A stretch of DNA of 64,000 nt from contig JAYPBC010000008.1 in the NCBI GenBank assembly GCA_038124025.1, positions 7,865-71,864 of the forward strand. The letters run 5' to 3'. The position numbers and the translations under genes were made by a program. Source of the stretch: UBA1275 sp038124025 (GTDB taxonomy: Bacteria > Bacteroidota > Rhodothermia > Balneolales > Balneolaceae). The notes under the pieces were generated by a model, which searched no databases, was not told where the DNA came from, and saw only the letters and a program-made list of their open reading frames with translations. Shown one piece after another: positions 53,959-62,234 of the stretch. Positions within the stretch are counted from its first letter, which is position 1; every line of letters starts with the position of its first letter.

Positions 53959-55092
53959 ATGAAAAAAACTAAACTCATAGGTCTATTTATACTGTTCATT
54001 GCGAGTTTAAGTAATGACGCTCACTCTCAACAGCTCACAAAAATAAGTGATCTGGTCTACATACAAAATGCAGAGCCAATTGACTTGATTGGCTATGGCT
54101 TAGTTACTGGTTTGGAAAGAACAGGAGATAGAGTCACTAGTGGACAGTCTGCTAATTTCACCGTGCAGTCTATTTCTAATATGCTTGAAAATTTTGGTGT
54201 CAACGTAGATCCATCGGGTTTAAGAACAAGAAATGTTGCAGCTGTGATGGTAACCGCACGCTTAGATCCATATTCAGCTGCTGGTAGTCGGTTGGACGTA
54301 ACTATTTCGTCATTAGGCGATGCATCTAGTCTTCAAGGTGGAGTGTTATTACTGACCCCTTTGATGGAGCCCAACAGTAAAACAATACATGCAAGTGCGC
54401 AAGGCCCCATTTTAGTTGGTGGAGTTTCTGCTAATAATGAAGCCGGGGGTTCATTTAGAGTTAATCAATCATTAACAGGTACCATTCCTAATGGAGCAGT
54501 AGTAAGTAAAAGTAAAGAACTAGATATGTCGTTAGATGAGTCACTGAAACTAGTTCTTAAAAACCCTAACTATACAAATGCACGTTCAATGGTTGAAGTG
54601 GTGAATGATCGATTTGATCAAGAATTAGCGACAATAGTACATGCAGGTTTAGTGGAAATAAATTGGCCAGACAGTTTATTGGATGATGGTATGATGAATG
54701 TATTTACAAGCATTTTATTGGAAGAATCTGTGTCAGTTCAAAATGATGCTAGAGTGGTAATCAACGAAAGAACAGGTACTATAGTAGCTGGAGGAGGTGT
54801 TATTATTGATGAAGTAATGATATCACATGGGAATTTACGAATCAGTACTACTCAAATTCCTGTAGTAAGCCAGCCTGGTGCATTATCCGCTGGTGAAACA
54901 GTTACTTTGAATATACCACAAACACAGGTATCAGAGGATGTAGCAGAATCCATTATTCTTCCTTCAGAAACGACGGTGGGTCAGTTAAGTGAAACTCTTA
55001 ATACACTAAATTTAACACCTAGAGATATAATTTCAATTTTTCAATCTTTAGACCGGGCAGGTGTTCTCCGCGGAGAATTAATCGTCCTATAA
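53959..55092 (+). CDS. flgI: flagellar P-ring protein FlgI
   Basis: The 377-residue periplasmic ring protein has a signal peptide (KLIGLFILFIASLSNDAHSQ). ISDLVYIQNAEPIDLIGYGL with VTGLERTGDR is the conserved start. LDVTISSLGDASSLQGGVLL and INERTGTIVAGGGVIIDEVM are further signatures, and the C-terminus contains QSLDRAGVLRGELIVL. The P ring surrounds the rod in the peptidoglycan layer, so the flagellum is of the Gram-negative external type. Confidence 0.96.
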   Translation: MKKTKLIGLFILFIASLSNDAHSQQLTKISDLVYIQNAEPIDLIGYGLVTGLERTGDRVTSGQSANFTVQSISNMLENFGVNVDPSGLRTRNVAAVMVTARLDPYSAAGSRLDVTISSLGDASSLQGGVLLLTPLMEPNSKTIHASAQGPILVGGVSANNEAGGSFRVNQSLTGTIPNGAVVSKSKELDMSLDESLKLVLKNPNYTNARSMVEVVNDRFDQELATIVHAGLVEINWPDSLLDDGMMNVFTSILLEESVSVQNDARVVINERTGTIVAGGGVIIDEVMISHGNLRISTTQIPVVSQPGALSAGETVTLNIPQTQVSEDVAESIILPSETTVGQLSETLNTLNLTPRDIISIFQSLDRAGVLRGELIVL

Positions 55093-55103
55093 ATTGTGCT
55101 ACC

Positions 55104-55397
55104 ATGATAGATAATAAGCCCATTAACATATCATTTAGTAAAGTAGAAGACCTTATTTCATTAAACAAAGATAATCGAAAATCTATAGAGGAAGTAGGTA
55201 AAGAATTTGAATTAATCTTTGCAAAAAAATTAGTCAATGAGATGACCAAGAACAGTTTTGATATTGGGGGAAAGGATGCCCCAATGAATTCTGGTAACAG
55301 TATGTATAGACACCATATAACTGATACCCTAGCAAAAGAATTAGCTGATCAGGGGAGTCTCGGTCTTGCAGATTTAATCAAAGAATTTGGAAAATAA
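55104..55397 (+). CDS. flgJ: FlgJ-like rod-binding protein (no muramidase domain)
   Basis: This 97-residue protein corresponds to the N-terminal rod-cap domain of FlgJ. VGKEFELIFAKKLVNEMTKN and YRHHITDTLAKELADQGSLG then LADLI match the family (FExLFxxxMLKxMR and YxDMxDQQLAQxxxxxGGLGLAxxL). The C-terminal glucosaminidase domain of enterobacterial FlgJ is absent, so a separate wall hydrolase must open the peptidoglycan. It lies between flgI and flgN, the normal place. Confidence 0.88.
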   Translation: MIDNKPINISFSKVEDLISLNKDNRKSIEEVGKEFELIFAKKLVNEMTKNSFDIGGKDAPMNSGNSMYRHHITDTLAKELADQGSLGLADLIKEFGK

Positions 55398-55413
55398 ATT
55401 AATCAATACAGTT

Positions 55414-55920
55414 ATGTCACAAGAAAGAATGTATAAAGACTTGATGGTAGGACTAGAGAAGCTGAATCAACAGATTCTCGTTATGCATGAAGTAATCGAT
55501 AAGTATATAGAAGTATTATTAGACCTAGATCCAAATACTCTAGAAAGTATGACAGATACTTATCATAATGAGTCCCTAACCTATTCAAATTTACAAGAAG
55601 AACTCGTCCATTTGATGGCAACAATTGAACTAGATGGTCAGGATAGTACAATCAAATCTATCGTGGGAACATGCAAAAACCTTGGTTTTGAGATTATAGC
55701 TAACAGTATTGAGGATTTAAGATTGGCTGCTAAGGAAAATGCGATACTAATGGATCAAAAGCATTCAAAAATGATTAATCTTTTATTGTTTGCATCGAGT
55801 TGTAACGCCGACACATTAAAAGACATATACAGTTTAGCTAACAATGATTACAAAGCATACGATGCAACTGGTCAATTAGATATGAATGGCGTAGGTATAG
55901 GTCTGAATCATCAGGTGTAG
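55414..55920 (+). CDS. flgN: FlgN-like export chaperone
   Basis: The product is a 168-residue, mostly helical protein directly before flgK and flgL. The long amphipathic helices and the C-terminal YKAYDATGQLDMNGVGIGLN resemble the FlgN pattern (YDxxGxxxxxxxxxxL), and position is the standard one for the FlgK/FlgL chaperone. ATG 55414 is preferred. A TTG at 55387 would add nine residues and overlap flgJ by 11 bp. Sequence conservation in this family is low, so the call leans on context. Confidence 0.7.
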   Translation: MSQERMYKDLMVGLEKLNQQILVMHEVIDKYIEVLLDLDPNTLESMTDTYHNESLTYSNLQEELVHLMATIELDGQDSTIKSIVGTCKNLGFEIIANSIEDLRLAAKENAILMDQKHSKMINLLLFASSCNADTLKDIYSLANNDYKAYDATGQLDMNGVGIGLNHQV

Positions 55921-55937
55921 ACGTATAATAGATTAGG

Positions 55938-57305
55938 ATGAAAACATTATTAGAAATAACAAAAAGTGGGATGGATGTTGCTCAGAGAGGACTTGAGACA
56001 ACTTCCAATAATATTGCTAACGTAAATACTGAAGGTTATTCCAGACAAAGATTGGTAACTAATCCGTTATTTTCTCGTAATGGTCAATTCTTTGATGGAC
56101 TTGGGGTTAGAGTTACAGATGTTGAGCAATTACGTGACTTTAGAATTAACAATGCAATATATCAAAAGAATCAAGAACTAAGTTATCTGAAGATAAAATC
56201 AAATACGTATTCACAATTAGAAGCTTCGTTTATTACTAATTCAGGCAATGATTTAGATAGTAGGGTGAGTACTTTTTTAAGCACATTTGGTGATTTAGCA
56301 GCCAATCCAGCTTCACTTGATATAAGAAATAAAGTCATTAACGATGCAGAGCAAATGATTGATACATTCAATAATCTGCATAATAGTATTTCTAATCAGA
56401 GAAAGACTATTGCTGAGGATGTAGAGTCATTAGTTGGAATTGTTAATAAACAACTCAATGATATTGCTTCTCTAAATGAACAAATTAAGCAATTTCATGT
56501 CAATAAACGCTCTACCAATGGGTTAATTGATAAACAAACACTAAAAATTAATGAACTCTCAAAGCTATTAAATCTTGATGTTTATAGAACCGAAGAAGGT
56601 CAAGTTGATTTATCTATCAAGGGTATCAGTGTGTTATCAGGTACTAAAGTGCATGAACTTTACCTAGCTAACGATACTTCATCTGATCAAATAAATGTGA
56701 GATTGACTCAAGGTGGGCAAGGAGTCGATTTAGACGAGGGTGAGTTAGGAGCATATATTCAATTATTTAACAATGAGTTGCCCGATTTGGAATCAGATTT
56801 AAATGATTTCTCCACTCAAATCATGCAACAAGTTAATAATTTACATACCTCAGGAGTTGGTCGAAATGATGGTGTCAGTCGTTCATTTTTTGAATTAGAA
56901 GACACAAATCCTAATAAACTTATTATAAATCAAGAGATTTTAAGTGATGTTGGTAATATCGCTGCAGAAGATCCAAATGTGGTTAATGCTAGTGGTAATG
57001 GCTTTATTGCTCAGCAAATTGCTGATTTAAAGGATATCGAATTACTTAATGGTTATAAACCTACAGAATTTGCTATTCAATTTATATCAGAACCCGGTAC
57101 AAAGCTACATGCTCTACAAAACAATGTAGAACTTAGAACATCTGAATTAGATTTACTTAAAAGTCAAGATCAGCAAGTTTCTGGGGTAAATATGGATGAG
57201 GAGCTTAGTAAGATGATTCAATATCAACAGGCTTACCAAGGAGCAGCCAAAATAATGCAATCTGCTCAATTAATGTATCAGAGTTTAATGTCAATTCTAG
57301 ATTAA
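55938..57305 (+). CDS. flgK: hook-filament junction protein FlgK
   Basis: FlgK (455 residues) is the first hook-filament junction protein. SGMDVAQRGLETTSNNIANV then NTEGYSRQRL is the N-terminal signature. LYLANDTSSDQINVR lies in the central region, and VSGVNMDEELSKMIQYQQAY with GAAKIMQSAQLMYQSL is the C-terminal D0 helix. It is slightly shorter than enterobacterial FlgK (547). One base separates it from flgL. Confidence 0.95.
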   Translation: MKTLLEITKSGMDVAQRGLETTSNNIANVNTEGYSRQRLVTNPLFSRNGQFFDGLGVRVTDVEQLRDFRINNAIYQKNQELSYLKIKSNTYSQLEASFITNSGNDLDSRVSTFLSTFGDLAANPASLDIRNKVINDAEQMIDTFNNLHNSISNQRKTIAEDVESLVGIVNKQLNDIASLNEQIKQFHVNKRSTNGLIDKQTLKINELSKLLNLDVYRTEEGQVDLSIKGISVLSGTKVHELYLANDTSSDQINVRLTQGGQGVDLDEGELGAYIQLFNNELPDLESDLNDFSTQIMQQVNNLHTSGVGRNDGVSRSFFELEDTNPNKLIINQEILSDVGNIAAEDPNVVNASGNGFIAQQIADLKDIELLNGYKPTEFAIQFISEPGTKLHALQNNVELRTSELDLLKSQDQQVSGVNMDEELSKMIQYQQAYQGAAKIMQSAQLMYQSLMSILD

Positions 57306-57306
57306 T

Positions 57307-58626
57307 ATGAGAATTACGCAACAAACAATTTTTGACGGGTTTATGAAGCATATCAATGAAAATCGTGCTGAAATGCATGATTTACAGCAAGATATTGCCT
57401 CTGGGAAAAAAATATCGAAGGCTTCGGATGATCCATTAAAATTTAAAAGAGCAAGATTATTACAGGAGCAGATTAGAGAAAAAGAGGGATATCAAGATAG
57501 AATAAATACAGCAAGAAATACGCTAGATATTGCTGAGCAAAGCCTCCAAGAAGTGATTAATGGGCTAATTGAAATAAAGTCAAATGTGACTAGAGCTGTA
57601 AATGGGGCTCATGATAGTGCAAGCTTTACAGCTATAAAACAAGAATTGGAGTCATTGAAAGAAGAATTAGTTGCATCATTTAATGCAAAAGATGTAAATG
57701 GGTACATTTTCGGTGGGGTAGGAAACGATGCTCAACCATATACTATAGATACAAATAGTGGATCAGTAGTCTCAAATGGAAGTAATAATTCCCTTAGTTT
57801 AGAAGTAGATAACAATTTATCAATCGATGTAACCCAGGATGGTAATTTTGTGAGAACCACAAAATATGATGATGATTTAGCATCGAATCCAAGTTCGTAC
57901 CGATCCTATCTAACTCCGACATTATTAGACGATCAAGGAAATACCGCTACAGGAAATACGGCCTTTACCAGTCTAGAAGCAGTTGATAATTATTTAGAAG
58001 GGTTTGACAATCTAGAGTTAGATATCACTCTACCAGATGGCTCTAGTCCAAATCCAGCACTCATGTATAATTATAGCAATAACGATACAGTTAATGATAT
58101 GATTAGTGCATTTAATACTCAGCTGGATCCATTGGGTGTGAATATGACCTTTGAAAATGGGACCGTTTTTGTAAAATCACAAAATATGGGAACCAATCAA
58201 TTGAGTGTTAATGGTTTTGTCGATAATGGAGGTAATGTTTTTACAACTAATTTTCCCGCATTTTCGCAGCAAGCCAGTGGAGAGGTAGACCAAGGGATAG
58301 ATTTATTTGATAGTATTGATGAGGCTATTGTAAATCTAGAAAGTCAAGATGTAGACGCCCTATCAGCTCAAATAGATCAATTTGACGAACTCATTTCGCA
58401 TGTAACTACACATATCACAGAGATTGGACTTACCAATAACAGATTGAATTTTCTTGAAGAAAAACATGAAAACTCTAAAATCTTATTAAACGCTGAATTA
58501 AGTGGTTGGGTGGATACCGATTATGCTGAAACAGTATCAAAACTTCAACGAACAGAAATAGCATTTCAGTCTGCAATGACTATTCACACAAAAATGTTTA
58601 ACGAGTCATTAATCAACTATCTGTAA
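57307..58626 (+). CDS. flgL: hook-filament junction protein FlgL with inserted domain
   Basis: FlgL (439 residues) is long for the family (about 300-320). The N-terminus has DLQQDIASGKKISKASDDPL, the flagellin-like D0/D1 motif. FNAKDVNGYIFGGVGNDAQP is the usual FlgL centre, and LSGWVDTDYAETVSKLQRTE then IAFQSAMT is the C-terminus. Residues about 219-320 form an inserted domain whose sequence closely resembles one in FlgE of the same cluster. A glycosyltransferase/TPR gene follows after 19 bp. Confidence 0.93.
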   Translation: MRITQQTIFDGFMKHINENRAEMHDLQQDIASGKKISKASDDPLKFKRARLLQEQIREKEGYQDRINTARNTLDIAEQSLQEVINGLIEIKSNVTRAVNGAHDSASFTAIKQELESLKEELVASFNAKDVNGYIFGGVGNDAQPYTIDTNSGSVVSNGSNNSLSLEVDNNLSIDVTQDGNFVRTTKYDDDLASNPSSYRSYLTPTLLDDQGNTATGNTAFTSLEAVDNYLEGFDNLELDITLPDGSSPNPALMYNYSNNDTVNDMISAFNTQLDPLGVNMTFENGTVFVKSQNMGTNQLSVNGFVDNGGNVFTTNFPAFSQQASGEVDQGIDLFDSIDEAIVNLESQDVDALSAQIDQFDELISHVTTHITEIGLTNNRLNFLEEKHENSKILLNAELSGWVDTDYAETVSKLQRTEIAFQSAMTIHTKMFNESLINYL

Positions 58627-58645
58627 ATAACTAGAATAGAAAGCC

Positions 58646-59917
58646 ATGGACATCGAAAAATTACCCATAACATTATGCCTTTACAATCAAGTAGCTGAGG
58701 AAAGAATTGACAATCTTTTTGAGATTTATGCTCAGTATTTTGAAAAAGTTGAGGTAATTACCGAAGATGAATTAGTGGAAATTGGAGATACTAAGACCAG
58801 TAAGTGGAATTATTTAGCAAATAATGCTCAAACCCCATGGATTTTATTTATAGAAGGTAATGAGATATTAGAAACGTCTAATCTTTCTTATTTACGCGAA
58901 TTAGATAGTAATATTTGGTCTTCTTGCATCCTAAGCGTGCAAACAAATAAAGGGATTGAATCATATTATCAAAACCGTTTAGTTCCAACTGGCATTGAAG
59001 GAATTTTCCAAGGTAGAGAGCTACCAGATACCTCTAATTTTATTATTGAAAATAATGTTCAGTTTCTGCCTCAATCATTAGATATTCAAAGTGATATTAT
59101 TCCTTGGGAACAGATTGATATCAGTGCTGAGCGTGTAAGCCTAAATTCACCGGTAAATTTATTTTTATATGAAGCTCGCAAATATATAACTGAACAAAAA
59201 TTTGTACAAGCTGCTTCCTCTTATAGAGTAGCACTAAAAAAAGATAGATTATTACCACATGATCATTTGGCAGCTTTGAATGGTCTAGCAAGGTGTTATG
59301 TTGAGCAGCATAAATGGGTAAGAGCTTTAGAATTGATGGAGTATTCTATAGATTTAGAACCTCAACAGCATTTAGCCTATCTAATTAAATATAAAGTCTA
59401 TCAGTTAGCGAAGAACTGGGATGCAGCTGTAGAAGCTTTGAATTCATATCTCCAAAATTATGAATTATTTTCAAAGAGTAGTCATGATATAAAAATACCG
59501 TATGATGAAACTGTTCTAGAACTTAGTAATTTGCACTTAGATCTAGGTTTAAAGGACAAGGCATATGAGTATTATTGCGATTTTTTAAATACTTCGTTAG
59601 AAGAGGTGAGAGAGAGTCATCATTTAGCTTTAAAAATGGCAATAGGTCTGGAAAAGAAAAGAGAGGCAAGCAGACATTTTAAATTTTTATATCCAAATAT
59701 CCTTGAATTGGATTTAGATAGAATCGAGACAAAACAGTTTCATGATTATATGGAGATGTTTTTAGAAAATAATTGGCACTCGATTGTAGAGAAGGTATAT
59801 ACAAGATTATATGAAGCTAATCCAACAAATAGAATGTATCGAAGAAAACTTATTGCTACGTTGGTTAGAGCAGATAAGTTAGAACTAGCAAGAGAAATAA
59901 TGCAAAAAGTTGCCTAG
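58646..59917 (+). CDS. glycosyltransferase-like/TPR protein in the flagellar cluster
   Basis: This is a 423-residue soluble protein. Residues 1-170 resemble a reduced family 2 glycosyltransferase: LPITLCLYNQVAEERIDNLF is the first strand and helix, and NAQTPWILFIEGNEIL resembles the strand with the acidic DxD-like end (EGNE here). Residues about 175-420 are tetratricopeptide-like helical repeats (LAALNGLARCYVEQHKWVRA then LELMEYSIDLEPQQHLAYL). It follows flgL closely, so it may glycosylate flagellin or organise a modification complex. Its substrate is not visible and the transferase domain may be inactive. Confidence 0.65.
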   Translation: MDIEKLPITLCLYNQVAEERIDNLFEIYAQYFEKVEVITEDELVEIGDTKTSKWNYLANNAQTPWILFIEGNEILETSNLSYLRELDSNIWSSCILSVQTNKGIESYYQNRLVPTGIEGIFQGRELPDTSNFIIENNVQFLPQSLDIQSDIIPWEQIDISAERVSLNSPVNLFLYEARKYITEQKFVQAASSYRVALKKDRLLPHDHLAALNGLARCYVEQHKWVRALELMEYSIDLEPQQHLAYLIKYKVYQLAKNWDAAVEALNSYLQNYELFSKSSHDIKIPYDETVLELSNLHLDLGLKDKAYEYYCDFLNTSLEEVRESHHLALKMAIGLEKKREASRHFKFLYPNILELDLDRIETKQFHDYMEMFLENNWHSIVEKVYTRLYEANPTNRMYRRKLIATLVRADKLELAREIMQKVA

Positions 59918-61336
59918 TTAATCTTTTTCTTTGAGTTTATTTCTAATTGTACGATCAGAAATGCCTAATAATTTAGCAGCTTCTTTTTGATTTCCATTTG
60001 TCTTTTCTAAGGCTTTATTAATAAGATGGAGCTCCATATCCTCAATAGTCATTAGAGGGATATTATTTATGTCTTCTTCATCATCATTGATACCAAGACT
60101 TGTAAATATGGAATTTTCAATATGATCAACTTTAAAAAGCCCATCTTCTTGAGCTAGTATAACTCCCCTGTGAATTTTATTATTTAATTCACGAACATTA
60201 CCACGCCAATTTTGACCCTCGAGGTACTCAAGCATTTTTTGATCTATTTCTAAGTCAGGATAATCATATTTATAGCAATACTGATCGACAAAGTATTTGG
60301 TGAGAATGGGTATGTCGGACTTCCTATCTCTAAGGGGTGGGATTTCGACAGGGAAGACATTTAATCTAAAGTATAAATCTTCTCTAAACTCTTTATTTTT
60401 AATGGCCTGCCCAATATTTCTATTAGATGTAGCCAGTATTCGTACATCCGCTTTAACTGGTTTTTGGCTTCCTACTTTATAAAATTCATTTTCTTGAAGG
60501 ACGCGAAGAAGCTTAGCTTGCACTTGTATATCAATTTCGGTGATTTCATCTAAGAGTAACGTACCACCTTGCGCTGCGTGAAAAGCCCCATCCCTATCTG
60601 CTATAGCTCCCGTAAACGCTCCTTTAACATGACCAAATAACGTACTCTCAACCAGTTCTGAAGGTAAATTAGCACAGTTAATTTTTATGTAAGGTTTATT
60701 GGCGCGTTTACTTTTACTATGAACTAAACTTGCAAATACTTCTTTACCTGTCCCACTTTCACCTTGGATTAGTATGGGCGCCATATTATTAGCTAACTGG
60801 GGTAAGATGTCAAGTAATCTTTTAATTGCAGGTGCTTCACCTATAAAATCGACCTCATTATTGGTATTTGTAAGAGGACTTCTTGACTCATTAATTGCTT
60901 TTGTTCTAGTTTTATCCGAATTGTTATCACTCAATTTAGATTGAAGGGAGTCGGCACTACTGATTACCGAATTAGCTCCTTCAAAATATCTGCGGACCCT
61001 TTGTATTATTTCTTTGGCCTTAAATGGCTTAGTAATGTAATCGAAGGCACCTTTTTGAAGAGAACGAACGGCATGGCTTACATTGCCAAAACCGGTTATA
61101 ATAATGACGCCTGTTTCAGGTTTATTTTTTTTTACGTAGTTAAGAATATCATCACCGGTCATTTCATTCATTTGAACATCGGTAATGACAAGGTCAACTT
61201 CATTTTCGTCAATGTGCTTGATAGCTTTATTAGCAGACGAAAATATTTCAACATCATAGTCTTCGTTTGTCAAAACGTCTTTTAAGAATCCTAATATTAG
61301 GACCTCATCATCAATTACTACGATGCTATTGGACAT
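59918..61336 (-). CDS. NtrC-type sigma-54-dependent flagellar regulator (FlrC/FleR-like)
   Basis: This is a 472-residue response regulator. The receiver has phospho-acceptor Asp53 (LVITDVQMNEMTGDD) and Lys in YITKPFKAKEII. The AAA+ domain has Walker A GESGTGKE (192-199) and GAFTGA (239-244), the loop that contacts sigma-54. GGTLLLDEITEIDIQVQAKL is Walker B. A Fis-type helix-turn-helix ends the protein (NQKEAAKLLGISDRTIRNKL). Inside a flagellar cluster with sigma-54 promoters it is the likely activator of flgB and flgF. The cognate kinase is probably the soluble one at 25847-26851. It meets the TPR gene stop-to-stop with no spacer. Confidence 0.93.
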   Translation of the reverse strand: MSNSIVVIDDEVLILGFLKDVLTNEDYDVEIFSSANKAIKHIDENEVDLVITDVQMNEMTGDDILNYVKKNKPETGVIIITGFGNVSHAVRSLQKGAFDYITKPFKAKEIIQRVRRYFEGANSVISSADSLQSKLSDNNSDKTRTKAINESRSPLTNTNNEVDFIGEAPAIKRLLDILPQLANNMAPILIQGESGTGKEVFASLVHSKSKRANKPYIKINCANLPSELVESTLFGHVKGAFTGAIADRDGAFHAAQGGTLLLDEITEIDIQVQAKLLRVLQENEFYKVGSQKPVKADVRILATSNRNIGQAIKNKEFREDLYFRLNVFPVEIPPLRDRKSDIPILTKYFVDQYCYKYDYPDLEIDQKMLEYLEGQNWRGNVRELNNKIHRGVILAQEDGLFKVDHIENSIFTSLGINDDEEDINNIPLMTIEDMELHLINKALEKTNGNQKEAAKLLGISDRTIRNKLKEKD

Positions 61337-61460
61337 GTAAACCTAGTTGATTAGTACTAGGGGATTATACTAGAAAGAATAAATAATAGCTATAGTAATG
61401 GTGTCTTAATTTAAAATTAAGTCCCAATCTAAATAAATACAGCTAATAGGAGGGCATGAA

Positions 61461-61829
61461 TTATCCGAGTTGAATCTGTTTGGCAATCATTTCCCAAACT
61501 TCTGGATCATTCATATTCTTAACCAAGAAATTATTCTCTAATTTCTCGTTTAATATTTCGATTTGTTGCTCACTTACTTCTTCGTATTCTTGGATCATCT
61601 CTCTGTAATGAGAAAGCTGTTCCATAGTTACTCTATTTAGTTTAGATAACTCTACCTTAGCAAATTCAAACTCATCTTTAGATATATTTGAAAGAGCTAA
61701 TGAATCAGAATTAAGCGCATCTTTAGCTTGTTCAGCTTTGGCTGTACTCAAATTAGAAACCTTATTGTCAGAATGTTCAATCTTCTTGACTTGGTTTTTA
61801 TCGATATGTGATAAATTTCTAATTGTCAT
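61461..61829 (-). CDS. putative FlgM-like anti-sigma-28 factor
   Basis: This is a 122-residue soluble, helical, charged protein. The segment ALNSDSLALSNISKDEFEFA resembles the DxVxLS block of FlgM. The end (IEILNEKLENNFLVKNMNDP then EVWEMIAKQI) resembles the sigma-binding helices of FlgM (VxxIKxxIxxGxYxxDxxxIAxxL). A long helix is inserted between them, so the match is tentative. It lies 26 bp after the sigma-28-driven FliT-like gene, and a late-expressed exported anti-sigma factor would fit there. It could also be an unrelated chaperone. Confidence 0.45.
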   Translation of the reverse strand: MTIRNLSHIDKNQVKKIEHSDNKVSNLSTAKAEQAKDALNSDSLALSNISKDEFEFAKVELSKLNRVTMEQLSHYREMIQEYEEVSEQQIEILNEKLENNFLVKNMNDPEVWEMIAKQIQLG

Positions 61830-61855
61830 GACTAAATGTAGTTATAATCTACTTC

Positions 61856-62191
61856 TTATGCCATTAGTGATTGTTGGTAGCCTTGTATTGCTTGTCTTTG
61901 TTTTGAAATAGATTCAAGCTCTGATTTATTTCGAGCTTGTAAATTTTCTAGCTGAGTTTTAATTACCTGACTAGTATTAATGAATCTTTTCTTTAGAGCA
62001 GAAATAAGTTCATTGGACACTGAGTCTGATGAATTAAATTCGTCATAACTAGCAATGAAATCTACTAAATGCTGCCGATTATCAAATTCTTTTTGAACAT
62101 CGTTGAGCGTCACATCTCCTTCAGACAACATATTAGATATCATCTCAGAGGACGTATTTAGCATTTCCATATGTAGTTTTAACTTTTCCAT
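61856..62191 (-). CDS. FliT-like chaperone candidate
   Basis: This is a 111-residue all-helical protein with high Gln/Ser/Leu content. Two long amphipathic helices and a Gln-rich tail (SKQRQAIQGYQQSLMA) resemble the FliT fold, and the order fliS-fliD-fliT is common. Sequence conservation in FliT is very low, so this rests mainly on position and size. A sigma-28 promoter lies directly upstream, which makes it a late gene that can be transcribed apart from fliD. Confidence 0.55.
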   Translation of the reverse strand: MEKLKLHMEMLNTSSEMISNMLSEGDVTLNDVQKEFDNRQHLVDFIASYDEFNSSDSVSNELISALKKRFINTSQVIKTQLENLQARNKSELESISKQRQAIQGYQQSLMA

Positions 62192-62198
62192 AACTTTA

Positions 62199-62225
62199 TT
62201 ATCGGCAAATTGAAAAAAAACTTAA
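62199..62225 (-). promoter_or_regulatory. sigma-28 promoter upstream of the FliT-like gene
   Basis: On the minus strand TTAAG (62225-62221), 14 nt, then GCCGATAA (62206-62199). The -10 box is exact and the spacer equals that of the other two FliA sites in the window. It lies in the 43-bp gap after fliD. Confidence 0.85.
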
Positions 62226-62234
62226 TACCTAAAA

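Noticed and set aside
61413..61429. CTTAAT/ATTAAG palindrome in the gap between the NtrC-type regulator and the FlgM-like gene
   Set aside because: Short and AT-only with no T-run; expected by chance in such AT-rich DNA.
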